From contig CAJQUW010003405.1 in assembly GCA_907163375.1 (NCBI GenBank), positions 1 to 64,000 on the forward strand: a stretch of 64,000 bases of DNA, written 5' to 3'. The DNA is from Prostheceraeus crozeri. Lineage: Eukaryota; Platyhelminthes; Polycladida; Euryleptidae. Below are positions 7,461-16,771 of this stretch, one piece after another; the stretch's first letter is position 1, and each line of letters opens with the position of its first letter. The notes below the pieces were generated by a model that did not search any database, was not told the DNA's origin, and saw nothing but the letters and a program-made list of their open reading frames with translations. The position numbers and the translations under genes are program-made.

Positions 7461-8366
7461 ATGGAAATGACTCAAATTTGTCAAGTTTGCAATATGCGTT
7501 TTTTAAATCAAACACTATTATATTCTCATATGAAAAACACACCATGTGGTATGCATATGAATCAATTACAACCTAATAATATACAACCTAATAATATTCA
7601 ACCTAATAATATTCAGAATAATATTCAACCTAATAATAGTATTCAGTATAATAATATTCAATCAGAGCAACCATTACAAAGATTAAAGCATTTATTTATT
7701 TCAGATAAAGAACAAAATCTTTATACTGCTAGAATAAATACACCTAGGCAAAATACTGCTAGAATAAATACACCTAGGCAAAATACTGCTAGAATAAATA
7801 CACCTAGGCAAAATACACCTAGGCAAAATAATAATAATTATTTAGCACAAAATAATAATGTAGCACAAAATAATCCTTTTGTTCAAAATAATCCTTTTGT
7901 TCAAAATAATAATGTAGCACAAAATAATTATATTGATAAAAATCAATTTGTTGAAAGTAATAACAAAAAAATATGTTCCGGATGTAATAAAAATATAACA
8001 TCAAAAAATTTTGCACGTCATTTAAAATTATGTGAACAAACAGAAGAGGTTAAAAAAGAAAAAAAAGATAAATTAAAAGATCAGTTATGTCGTAATTGTA
8101 ATAAATATTTTACAAATCAAGGAATTACTAATCATTATAATTCTTGTATAAGTTCTACAAGACAATGTACAAGTTGTCAAATTACTAAACCTAAGACAGA
8201 GTTTTATGATAGTAAATATCAGTGTAAGGATTGTTTAAAAGAAAAAGTTAAATGTAGAGGTTGTCAAAAAATTATATTAAAGAAAAATTTTCAGCGACAT
8301 GTAACACTATGTCCAAAACTTAATCAACAAAATAATAATTTATGTCAAAATAATAATTTATATTAG
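7461..8366 (+). CDS. Multi-zinc-finger protein with low-complexity linker
   Basis: The protein has 301 residues. An N-terminal finger (CQVCNMRFLNQTLLYSHMK) is followed by QPNNIQ repeats (~37-70), a TARINTPRQN repeat (about three and a half copies, ~91-120) and AQNN/VQNN repeats. The C-terminal half holds Cys/His modules of C-x2-C...H...C type (CSGCNKNITSKNFARHLKLC, CRNCNKYFTNQGITNHYNSC, CRGCQKIILKKNFQRHVTLC) plus CTSC...CKDC. It probably binds nucleic acid. I do not recognise the family. It is the first gene of the rightward block, just after the divergent repeat region. Confidence 0.8.
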   Translation: MEMTQICQVCNMRFLNQTLLYSHMKNTPCGMHMNQLQPNNIQPNNIQPNNIQNNIQPNNSIQYNNIQSEQPLQRLKHLFISDKEQNLYTARINTPRQNTARINTPRQNTARINTPRQNTPRQNNNNYLAQNNNVAQNNPFVQNNPFVQNNNVAQNNYIDKNQFVESNNKKICSGCNKNITSKNFARHLKLCEQTEEVKKEKKDKLKDQLCRNCNKYFTNQGITNHYNSCISSTRQCTSCQITKPKTEFYDSKYQCKDCLKEKVKCRGCQKIILKKNFQRHVTLCPKLNQQNNNLCQNNNLY

Positions 8367-8445
8367 TATTTCAACTAAAATAGTTGTATTTCAACTAAAA
8401 TAGTTGTATTTCAACTAAAATAGTTGTATTTCAACTAAAATAATC
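8366..8445. repeat. Four 20-bp tandem units, each a small palindrome
   Basis: GTATTTCAACTAAAATAGTT is repeated four times (the last unit altered at its end). Each unit contains AACTA-AAA-TAGTT and could form a hairpin in DNA or RNA. It lies immediately after the zinc-finger stop codon, so it may affect 3'-end formation (inference). Confidence 0.85.
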
Positions 8446-8507
8446 TTATATATATTAAAATATTATTTTTTATAAAGAATAAAATATTATTTTATTAAAA
8501 TATTCTT

Positions 8508-8640
8508 AAGCATTCCGGAAGAGAGGAGAGGTTCGGAACATACTTCTTTTGAGTATAGGAACAAAAAGTCCGACACATTCCGGAGGTTCTACAGAGGTTA
8601 AAAACACTCATAAGAGTGTAAGAATGCGAGTCCGGAATTA
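8508..8640 (+). ncRNA. Candidate structured RNA or cis element
   Basis: A GC-richer island sits inside AT-rich intergenic DNA. Outer arms ATTCCGGA (8513-8520) and TCCGGAAT (about 8631-8638) can close the element. Inside, ATACT..AGTAT (near 8549) and ACACTC-ATAA-GAGTGT (near 8606) form hairpins, and a second CATTCCGGA offers an alternative partner. No open frame is present. It lies just upstream of the ATPase gene. I do not recognise a known RNA family; strand is assumed from the flanking genes. Confidence 0.4.
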
Positions 8641-8681
8641 AAAAAATAATAATTCCTAAATTTTTATTTTAAAAATAATAA

Positions 8682-10238
8682 ATGAATAAAAGCGAAAATT
8701 TGGAAGATTTATATTCACCGGTTTTAATTAAAAGTGATAAAAGTAATAAAAGTAATCTAAGTCGTCATAAATCTCTTAATGCAATAAACGAAATAATAAA
8801 TAATTATATGAATAACACTGAGTTTCAAGATACACTAACCCCTCAAGATCCGAATCTAAAAGATATTAATAATATTGTAGATAATCCTATATATAATACT
8901 AGATATAATAATAATATAGATAAAAATATATATAATAATATAGATAAAAATACATATAATAATATAGATAAAAATACATATAATAAAAGACATTTAGAGA
9001 CACTACCCCCTAATTCATCTCTTAATAAAAAAATACCACAATCAGATCTTACACGTCTTTGGAATTTTTTAAAATTTCATTGTATAAAAATATTGTTAGC
9101 ATGTATTTTAATATTTTTTATTTATCATCTTGTTATATGTATTGGAAATCAATGGGGTTACTTTCTAACAGAGGAACAAAAGAGAATAATTTTTTATAAC
9201 CAAGAAAAAAAAACTTTTAAAGGATGGAAGACTGAGGAAGATAAGATTAAGGATAAAACTAATAATAAAAATATTAAACAAGGTAAAATGTATCAAGAAA
9301 ATTTACATTTCATTGTTTACGGTAAAACTGGAAGTGGTAAGACTACGTTTATTAAAAAATATATAAACCAATATTATAAGGATGAAACAAAAGTACATAT
9401 TTTTTGTATGCATACTTCTGAATGGCCAACTTTTACAAACGTCTATAATGATAAACAATTAGATGAGTTACAAGATATGGAAAGTTTTGCTGGTACACCT
9501 GAAAATAAATCTTTATTAATTTTAGATGATGTTGCAAGTTTATCAAAACAAAAAAATATGTCAGAAATATTTACAAAAGGAAGACATCAAAATATTCAAA
9601 TAGTTGTATTAGCTCATAAAGCTTGTGATGTAGATAATAAGATTAGAGAAAACATTCAAACATTTTTTACAACTACACAAAATAATGCAGCATTCTTTAA
9701 TGATATTAATAAAAATTATAAAATGAATATGCCTTTATCATATTATACACATCATAAATATGGAATAATACGTGTTGACACCATAAGTGAACATATGCAA
9801 GTATATGATAAAGATTTAAATATATTAGTAGATACCGAACATGAAATCTATAATAACTCTCAAGATTTTGATATTAGAATGTATGCAAATACAAAACATT
9901 TATCAAATCAAGTTATAGAACAAATAATTATCTTTTTAGAGTCTGAAGCAAAAGTACCACTAAAAATTATTCCTGATACATTTTATTTTTATTTTGATCA
10001 TTATTTAAATGCAAAATTTGGTATACCAATACCAAAAAGATTACAAGATAATGAAACATTAAACTATTTAAAAATTGCAATAAATGATGTTAGAAACGCT
10101 TTAAGAAAAGCAACACCAATAATATCTGATGTTAAATCTACATTTTCTGATGCCAAATCTACATTTGTTGAAGCCAAAAAAACTTTTAATGATATAAAAC
10201 CATTAATAAATGGTGTAAGTGAAATACTTAATAATTAA
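8682..10238 (+). CDS. Membrane-anchored A32-like P-loop ATPase
   Basis: The protein has 518 residues. The N-terminal ~125 residues are Asn-rich (YNNIDKN repeats). A transmembrane helix follows at ~133-153 (ILLACILIFFIYHLVICI). The ATPase core has Walker A VYGKTGSGKTTF (~213-224), Walker B SLLILDDVAS (~277-286) and a GRHQNIQIVVLAHKA sensor-like stretch, as in A32/FtsK-type ATPases. The C-terminus has VKSTF/AKSTF/AKKTF repeats (~480-505). A second, smaller A32-type ATPase is encoded at 16772, so this one may have a different job, such as membrane-linked packaging or particle exit. That division of labour is inference. Confidence 0.8.
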   Translation: MNKSENLEDLYSPVLIKSDKSNKSNLSRHKSLNAINEIINNYMNNTEFQDTLTPQDPNLKDINNIVDNPIYNTRYNNNIDKNIYNNIDKNTYNNIDKNTYNKRHLETLPPNSSLNKKIPQSDLTRLWNFLKFHCIKILLACILIFFIYHLVICIGNQWGYFLTEEQKRIIFYNQEKKTFKGWKTEEDKIKDKTNNKNIKQGKMYQENLHFIVYGKTGSGKTTFIKKYINQYYKDETKVHIFCMHTSEWPTFTNVYNDKQLDELQDMESFAGTPENKSLLILDDVASLSKQKNMSEIFTKGRHQNIQIVVLAHKACDVDNKIRENIQTFFTTTQNNAAFFNDINKNYKMNMPLSYYTHHKYGIIRVDTISEHMQVYDKDLNILVDTEHEIYNNSQDFDIRMYANTKHLSNQVIEQIIIFLESEAKVPLKIIPDTFYFYFDHYLNAKFGIPIPKRLQDNETLNYLKIAINDVRNALRKATPIISDVKSTFSDAKSTFVEAKKTFNDIKPLINGVSEILNN

Positions 10239-10383
10239 ACAAATTTATCATAATCAAACCGAAGGTCCTAGGGCTTCGCACGATTTTGCAGATATATTAG
10301 TATTTTTTTTCTCTAAAAATTAAAACAAAAATTTTTTTTTAAAAAAAAACTAAAACACAAATTTTTTCTTTAAAAAATAAAAA
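10239..10383. repeat. Short intergenic region with palindromic repeat copy
   Basis: 10257-10280 (AACCGAAGGTCCTAGGGCTT, then CGC) is a copy of the repeat found in the TIRs (199-223) and in other genes. A/T runs then lead to the PolB start. Confidence 0.7.
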
Positions 10384-13300
10384 ATGAAAAAATTTTATTG
10401 TGTCTTATGTGAAAAAAAATTGCAAACAAAAAGAAGTTATCAATCTCATCTACAAAGTAAAATGCATTTACAAAATGTAGAACGAGTTGATGAAGGAAAT
10501 ATATTAAAATTAAATAGTTATAAAAACTATCTAGAAACATTGCCTACTGATATAAAAGTTAAAAAAATGTTTGATGATTATTCACATTCGGAATATAAAA
10601 AATTTTTTAATAGTGAAGATGAAGCCGTAACAGATATAAAATATTTATTTAGCGATACTGATGAATTTAACGAAATAGATGAATTTGATGAAGCCGTAAC
10701 AGATATAAAATATTTATTTAATGAATCGGTTGAATCGGTTGAATATAATGAAACCGATAAAACTTTTTCTGATATTCTAACCAACTTTTATAATATATTT
10801 AAGAAATCTTTCAAATGTTATATGAATGTAGAAGTACTTTATACAAAAAATGGACCTGATGGAATTCCTGAAGAAATAATACAAGGACATTTTACAAATT
10901 CGCAAGAAATTCATAATGTAAATGATATACAACCCATATTTGAATCGATGATACTTAAATTAGAAAATTGTATAATTGAAGCCCAGTTACGTGAATCTGG
11001 TTGGAGATTTGTTAAAATAATATCTAAGAAAATAGTAATTGATAAATATAAAAATAATACTGGTGGTAGTTATGTTCCTTTACCTTTCAGTTCACCTCAA
11101 TTAATCAACATAAAAAATGAAGATGATTATTGTTTTCTGTGGAGTATTATAGCACATTTACATCCTGCAAAATATCATAAAGAAAGACTAAGTCATTACA
11201 ATAAAGAAGAATACATAAGTGAATTTGATCTTTCTGATGGCTTAGATGAATTTCCATATGATTATAATAGGTTACTAAAGTTTCATAAAAAGAATAAAAA
11301 TTTAATTGAAGTAAATGTTTTTGAATTAAATGTGAATTATGTTTCTATTGGTAAAATTACTCCACTTTACTCAGATTCAAAAAAATTTTATTTGAATAAT
11401 AAAAATTTATGCCAATCAGAAATAGTATATAATGATAGAGGAAATTACATGCATCATAATATTTTTTACCAAGGAAATATAATATGTACTGAAAAATTTG
11501 AACTTGTTAAAACACTATCACCAATAATGATTAATCATAATAATTATAAAGGACGTACTGATGATTATAATTACAAATATTCATCTTTATCTTCAGAATA
11601 CCAACAAAAATTAGAAAATTTAAATAAAAGTTTACAAAAATGTAAAATAGATTATCAACAACAAACAAAAATGTTACTACAAGAATATCACCATAAATAT
11701 CAAAATAAGATAGAAACAATTCAAAAATTAAATGAAGAAAATAATAAAGAATTAAATAATGAAGAAAATGAAACCAAACAAAAAATAAATGAATCTTTAA
11801 AAAAATGTCTACAACAATATAAAGAACAATATGATAAAGAATATATTTATCAGCTACAAATATTAAATCAAAATTATTATCAAAATACATTTAATCTTAC
11901 AAAAGAAATTAATGAAACACATGAAATATATAAAGATGAATTTGAAAAACTAGAACAGTCAAAACAACCAGCACAAGCGAATATATTATATTATCAGGGT
12001 CATTTTATATTGTGTAAAGATGTTTCTATATTTACAAAAACTTCAGATAATAAAAATTTTCCTTGTCTTCAATGTATGACAAGTTTTAGAACTTTAGAAG
12101 AAATGAATAGACATTTGGAGAATTGTCAACAAAACGAAGCAGTTCAAAATACTTTTCCAAAAGATGATTATTTAGAATATAATAAATGGTATTTTAAAAA
12201 TAAAGTACCCTTTACTATTTATTGTGATTTTGAAGCATATAATGTTAATATGACACAAAATCAAACGGAAAGTTCCAGGGCTTCACCCGATTCTGAAAAT
12301 TATAATTCTGAAAATTATAATTCTGAAAAAAGTGCGCCTGGAAAAAGTGCGCCTGGAAAAAGTTCAACTGAACAAAGTAAAGAAAAATATTTATTTGAAC
12401 AAAAACCATTATGTTGGGGAATGTACATTCATTCGAATTATCCTGAATTATTTAAATCAGAATATTTACAATACTATGGTGAAGACAGTTCAGAAATGTT
12501 TACAAAGAAAGTAGAAGAATTACAAGGACGTTTTTCACAATTGCTTGAAACAAATAAACCAATGATACCATTAACGGATGAAGAAAGAAAAGAATTTTAT
12601 GATGAAATAAATTGTTATTACTGTGGAAAAGGTTTTACAAATAAATATAAAACTGGCAGAGGTAGATATATTGATAAAGTAAAAGATCATGATCATCTAA
12701 ATGGATTATATAGAGGTGCAGCACATAATTCTTGTAATCTTAATGCTAACAAATTTAAATATAACTTTGTTCCTTTATATTTCTATAATGGTTCTAAATA
12801 TGATTTCCATCTAGTAATGAAAGATTTATTTTCATCTGAAAAATTACAACAACAAAAAATAAATGTACTATGTAAACAAGAAGAAGAATATTTTTCAATG
12901 CAATTAGGTTGTATTAGAATTTTAGATGCATTTAGATTTTTTACTCCTTATTCATTAGATGTTATGGGAAAAACTTTGAAACCTGAACAATGTAAAATAT
13001 TAAATAAATATAATTTAAAACCTTTAAAAGGAATATTTCCGTATGAGTACATAACTGGAGATTTTAATTCTGTGAATAAAATTATGGAAGAAGAACAACT
13101 TCCTCCAATAAATAAATTTAAATCAACATTAAAACAATCACAATTATCTGAAGAAGATTATGCAGAAGCTGAAAAAAATTGGAGAGAGTTAAATTGTAAA
13201 ACAATGTATGATTATACAATGAAATATCTACAGATAGATGTATTAATACTAGCTGATCTTTTTGAAAACTTTCGTGATATGTGTTTAGAATATTACGGAA

Positions 13301-14835
13301 TAGATCCATGTTATTGTTATTCTACACCAGGTTTAACATGGCTAGCAGGATTAAAACATACTGGTGTTAAACTTAAACATTATAAAGAAAATACATATGA
13401 TAAATTATTATTTTTTGAATCTGGAATTAGAGGTGGAGTTTCATCAGTTTTAGGTAATAGATATGTTAAATGTTATAATAAGAAAGTAAATCCACAAGAA
13501 TATGGAATAATGAAACCTTTATCTCCAGAAGAAAAAGAAAAAATATTAGAAATTTTTCGAACGAAACGAGAAGGAGTAGAACGTGAAAATGCAATTGATG
13601 AATTCATGAGAGAAAACTATTTATTATATTATGATTTTAATAGCTTATATTCTTCTTGCATGATACAAGAATTACCAACAGGTGAAATGACATGGTGTAA
13701 TAATCTTGTTTATCAAAGAACATATGATGGTGAAAATAATTTTGGTTATGTATATGAAGTTGATTTAGTATATCCTGATTATATAAAAGACGCATCAAAA
13801 TATTATCCTTTCTGTCCAGAAAACAAAATTCCCAATATAGAAGATTTTTCAGATTATCAAAAATCTATAATTCCGAAAAAATACAGACCAACAAAAAAAC
13901 TTATGTTAACACAAAGCAATAAAGGAAAGTATGTTGTTGAAGGAAGAATGCTAGATTGGTATTTAAATCATGGCATGATTCTCACCAAAATACATCGAAA
14001 ACTAGAGTATAGAAAATCTAAATGGTTAAAAAATTATATAGAGTTCAATATTGAAAAACGTAAAATAGCTAAAAGAAATAAAGATGATTTTGGAAACGTT
14101 TTCTTCAAATTAATGAATAATGCATTTTATGGTAAGACTTTAGAAAATGTGCGTAATAGACAAAATATTGAAATAGTTTATGATAGAGATAGATTTCAAA
14201 ATTTAACAAGGAAACCTACATATAAAAGAACTACTAGATTCAGTGATGAACTTTGTGCTGTTCATCTAAGAAGAAGCATTGTAAAACATGATAAGTTTAA
14301 TTTCATTGGTTTCACTATATTAGAATTAGCTAAACTATTTATGTATAGTTTTATATATGATTATTTAGCACCTGCTTATGGCAAAAACTATAAATTACAC
14401 TTTACAGATACCGATTCTATTTTCTTAGAATTAACAGTACCATATGGTTCTTCACTTGATAAAGAAATTAATAAAATAAAAGATATTATTCATCCTTCTG
14501 ATTTATGTAAAGTAAAAGATGAATTAGAAGGAAATGAAGATTTCATAACAGAAGCTATATTTTTAAAATCTAAATGTTACTGTTATGATACAACTAAAAA
14601 TATTAAAACACATAAAACATTAAAAGGAATTTCAAAGGCATCAGTGGCTAATCAAATAACATTTCAAGATTATAAAAATGCATTATTTAATAATGAAATA
14701 AAAACAGCATATAATTATAGACTTAATTCAAAGAAACATAAAATGTATTTAAAAGAAGAACATAAATTAGCATTAGATCCATTTGATGATAAAAGAAAAA
14801 TTTTACCTGATGGAATAACTACTTTACCTTTTTAA
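10384..14835 (+). CDS. polB: Protein-primed family B DNA polymerase
   Basis: The protein has 1483 residues. In order: a C2H2 finger (~5-28); an acidic region with duplicated DEAVTDIKYLF (~79-113); a segment with CFLWSIIAHLHP (~249-260), typical of Polinton polymerases; a coiled coil (~400-530); a second C2H2 finger (CLQCMTSFRTLEEMNRHLENC, ~561); Exo I YCDFEAY (~613); an HNH-like zinc insert CYYCGKGF...DHDHLNG...HNSCN (~743-785); Exo II YNGSKYDFHL (~800); Exo III YLQIDVLILAD (~950); Pol A YDFNSLYSSCM (~1083); Pol B KLMNNAFYGKT (~1242); and Pol C FTDTDSIF (~1340). It would replicate the element from its TIRs. Exonuclease and polymerase residues are all present. A repeat at 12265-12290 encodes ESSRASP in frame. 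Confidence 0.96.
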   Translation: MKKFYCVLCEKKLQTKRSYQSHLQSKMHLQNVERVDEGNILKLNSYKNYLETLPTDIKVKKMFDDYSHSEYKKFFNSEDEAVTDIKYLFSDTDEFNEIDEFDEAVTDIKYLFNESVESVEYNETDKTFSDILTNFYNIFKKSFKCYMNVEVLYTKNGPDGIPEEIIQGHFTNSQEIHNVNDIQPIFESMILKLENCIIEAQLRESGWRFVKIISKKIVIDKYKNNTGGSYVPLPFSSPQLINIKNEDDYCFLWSIIAHLHPAKYHKERLSHYNKEEYISEFDLSDGLDEFPYDYNRLLKFHKKNKNLIEVNVFELNVNYVSIGKITPLYSDSKKFYLNNKNLCQSEIVYNDRGNYMHHNIFYQGNIICTEKFELVKTLSPIMINHNNYKGRTDDYNYKYSSLSSEYQQKLENLNKSLQKCKIDYQQQTKMLLQEYHHKYQNKIETIQKLNEENNKELNNEENETKQKINESLKKCLQQYKEQYDKEYIYQLQILNQNYYQNTFNLTKEINETHEIYKDEFEKLEQSKQPAQANILYYQGHFILCKDVSIFTKTSDNKNFPCLQCMTSFRTLEEMNRHLENCQQNEAVQNTFPKDDYLEYNKWYFKNKVPFTIYCDFEAYNVNMTQNQTESSRASPDSENYNSENYNSEKSAPGKSAPGKSSTEQSKEKYLFEQKPLCWGMYIHSNYPELFKSEYLQYYGEDSSEMFTKKVEELQGRFSQLLETNKPMIPLTDEERKEFYDEINCYYCGKGFTNKYKTGRGRYIDKVKDHDHLNGLYRGAAHNSCNLNANKFKYNFVPLYFYNGSKYDFHLVMKDLFSSEKLQQQKINVLCKQEEEYFSMQLGCIRILDAFRFFTPYSLDVMGKTLKPEQCKILNKYNLKPLKGIFPYEYITGDFNSVNKIMEEEQLPPINKFKSTLKQSQLSEEDYAEAEKNWRELNCKTMYDYTMKYLQIDVLILADLFENFRDMCLEYYGIDPCYCYSTPGLTWLAGLKHTGVKLKHYKENTYDKLLFFESGIRGGVSSVLGNRYVKCYNKKVNPQEYGIMKPLSPEEKEKILEIFRTKREGVERENAIDEFMRENYLLYYDFNSLYSSCMIQELPTGEMTWCNNLVYQRTYDGENNFGYVYEVDLVYPDYIKDASKYYPFCPENKIPNIEDFSDYQKSIIPKKYRPTKKLMLTQSNKGKYVVEGRMLDWYLNHGMILTKIHRKLEYRKSKWLKNYIEFNIEKRKIAKRNKDDFGNVFFKLMNNAFYGKTLENVRNRQNIEIVYDRDRFQNLTRKPTYKRTTRFSDELCAVHLRRSIVKHDKFNFIGFTILELAKLFMYSFIYDYLAPAYGKNYKLHFTDTDSIFLELTVPYGSSLDKEINKIKDIIHPSDLCKVKDELEGNEDFITEAIFLKSKCYCYDTTKNIKTHKTLKGISKASVANQITFQDYKNALFNNEIKTAYNYRLNSKKHKMYLKEEHKLALDPFDDKRKILPDGITTLPF
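12265..12290 (+). repeat. Palindromic repeat inside the PolB coding sequence
   Basis: TTCCAGGGCTTCACCCGA here matches the end of the 44-bp repeat at 3358 (TTCCAGGGCTTCGCCCGA on the minus strand) with one change. Both are read as SSRASP although the host proteins are unrelated. It is followed by short coding duplications (SENYN, SAPGK). Confidence 0.75.
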
Positions 14836-14938
14836 TTTTCTAATTTCTATTTTCTAAATATAACAATATAACAATATAACAATATAAAAATATAAAATAT
14901 TATAAAATAAAATAATAATATAAAATTATCATATAAAA
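14836..14938. other. AT-rich intergenic leader
   Basis: AACAATATAAC-type micro-repeats with no coding potential lead into the next start. They probably hold its promoter. Confidence 0.4.
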
Positions 14939-15775
14939 ATGGATAAAGTTAGAGCTGATAATTTTAAAAGAATAAAACAATTAGACGAATTAATAAAACA
15001 AAGAAATATTATGAAAGAAAATCATCTTCAACATAGAATGACAAAAGCTGGTATTCAATCTGATATGTTTGATAAATTAAAAATAACTGAAGAAGTAAAA
15101 ACTGATTATGAAAAAACTGTCGAACCATTTAAAACTCTTGAAAAGGAACTTAATGAAAAACGTGTTGATATAGCGGATCCTGTACTTAAAACACTATTAG
15201 ATGACTATGGTTTATTAGAGGCAAACATAGATAAAAAATTACCAAAATCTATGTTATTCGAACATTCTACTTTCCTTTTAGATAAAAAATTATTTGCAAG
15301 ATTTTATCTTGGTGGTAAAGAAATATTTCCACAACCTTTACGAGGATTAATTTTTACTCCAGATAAAAAACCTATTAGTTTAGATAGAAATTTTGTTGAT
15401 CTTTTAAGAGGAGCAGATTTAAAAAATTATGCTGTAGAAGATCTAATAAAATATAAAACTATATTAGATAGAGTTGGCACAGTAAAAACTCTTAGACGTT
15501 ATAAACAATTAGAAAATTTATTATCAACGGGAGTTAAAGTAGGGAAAGGTTTATCTGAAAAACAGAAAACAAAAAAACAGAAAACAGAAACAACCATATT
15601 TTTACCAGATGATCCACAAGAATTACTAAATAGATTAAATATTTTAATATCTGCAATAAAAGAAGGACATAATTCTAGTTTCAATGAAATTCATGCTATA
15701 TTGAAAAGACTGTTAGAAAAGAAGATTCTAAATGAAGAGGATTATAAAAGTGTAGCTGAAATATGTTGTTTCTAA
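14939..15775 (+). CDS. Conserved element protein of unknown function
   Basis: The protein has 278 residues. A basic helical N-terminus (MDKVRADNFKRIKQLDELIK, then RNIMKENH) is shared with the separate 57-residue protein at 6050. A charged middle and a compact segment with PLRGLIFTPDKKPISLDRNF (~134-155) follow, then KTLRRYKQLENLLS (~185) and a basic linker (KQKTKKQKTE). There is no transmembrane segment and no enzyme motif I recognise. It lies between PolB and the minor capsid gene, which suggests a replication or virion role without proving either. Confidence 0.75.
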   Translation: MDKVRADNFKRIKQLDELIKQRNIMKENHLQHRMTKAGIQSDMFDKLKITEEVKTDYEKTVEPFKTLEKELNEKRVDIADPVLKTLLDDYGLLEANIDKKLPKSMLFEHSTFLLDKKLFARFYLGGKEIFPQPLRGLIFTPDKKPISLDRNFVDLLRGADLKNYAVEDLIKYKTILDRVGTVKTLRRYKQLENLLSTGVKVGKGLSEKQKTKKQKTETTIFLPDDPQELLNRLNILISAIKEGHNSSFNEIHAILKRLLEKKILNEEDYKSVAEICCF

Positions 15776-15815
15776 TTTTTTATAAAAAATATTTATTTAA
15801 TTTTTTAGTTTAAAA

Positions 15816-16604
15816 ATGTGTTCAGCAGATTTAGACAAAATTAATAATCATTTAGAAAATCTAACAGAGATTTTGGGTTCATCAAAATTTAGTACGACGT
15901 TAAAAATTATAACAACTACTTCATCACACACTTGTAATTTAGAACCCATTCTACATTTAGAACAAAATAAAAATTATCAAATTGCATTGACTAGTTTCTC
16001 TACATTTAACACTATTCAAAACGTTATCAAAGATGTGAATGATCAATTTAGATATTCTACTGATAAAGGTAAAACATGGAAAATACTAACTTTTCTTCCT
16101 GGTTCTTACGAAGTTGAAACAATATCAAATGAAATTAAGAGACATTTAGGTATACCATTTAAAGATAAGAAACAATTACATTTTGCAGTTGAACCGGCAG
16201 TTAATAAATTTTCTCTTACTTTAGACGAAAATCATCAAGTTGATTTTAATCATGATAGATCATTGTCAAAGCTATTAGGATTTAATAAACAAACCTATAG
16301 TCAAGGTTATCATTTAGGTGAGAAGATTCCAAAAATAACTGAAATAAATTCAATTGTTGTACATTGTGACATTATTGAAGGAGGATATATAAATGGTAAA
16401 TTATCAAATTTAATATTCAGTTTTCCAGCTTTTACTGTACCCATTGGTTATAGATTAAATGTATTTCCACAAACATTAATATATTTTCCTATTACAAGAA
16501 AAACTATTAACAACATTAACATTAGAATCACTGATGAAAAAGGACAAGAAATAAATTTTGGAGGTGAAGAGATTATGATAGATCTTTTGGTTCGGGAGGT
16601 ATAA
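15816..16604 (+). CDS. mCP: Minor capsid (penton-like) protein
   Basis: The protein has 262 residues. The C-terminal half is beta-rich, with FPAFTVPIGYRLNVFPQTLI (~208) and INIRITDEKGQEINFGGEEI (~235). This is the layout seen at the end of Polinton/adintovirus minor capsid proteins, which adopt a single jelly roll and sit at vertices. The N-terminal half (LEPILHLEQNKNYQIALTSF, TFLPGSYEVETISNEI) also fits the family. No enzyme motif is present. The gene lies 40 bases after the unknown gene and 167 bases before the packaging ATPase, the usual neighbours. Confidence 0.8.
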   Translation: MCSADLDKINNHLENLTEILGSSKFSTTLKIITTTSSHTCNLEPILHLEQNKNYQIALTSFSTFNTIQNVIKDVNDQFRYSTDKGKTWKILTFLPGSYEVETISNEIKRHLGIPFKDKKQLHFAVEPAVNKFSLTLDENHQVDFNHDRSLSKLLGFNKQTYSQGYHLGEKIPKITEINSIVVHCDIIEGGYINGKLSNLIFSFPAFTVPIGYRLNVFPQTLIYFPITRKTINNINIRITDEKGQEINFGGEEIMIDLLVREV

Positions 16605-16771
16605 ACTCCCGTTCGAGAGGTATAAACTTTTACGCTACAATAGAGAAGTTTAATTTTTTTATCATTTTTCATTATTAACCTTATTAACCTTATTATTAGA
16701 AACAAAAAATAAAAATAATAAACTTAAATTAAAATTTTTATTTTTTTGTTTTTAAAAACACTAATTCAATA
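16605..16771. other. Short intergenic region
   Basis: A small direct repeat, GGTTCGGGAGGTATAAACT / CGTTCGAGAGGTATAAACT, straddles the stop of the minor capsid gene (16588-16630). It is followed by AT-rich sequence up to the next start. Confidence 0.5.

Noticed and set aside
8508..8640. RNase P, tRNA-like or known ribozyme identity for the structured island
   Set aside because: Some words looked suggestive, but no family's conserved core could be laid out in order, so it is left as an unnamed candidate.
11531..11890. Minus-strand frame of 119 codons inside PolB
   Set aside because: It lies opposite the Lys/Asn-rich coiled coil of PolB; its Phe/Tyr/Leu composition is the expected shadow.
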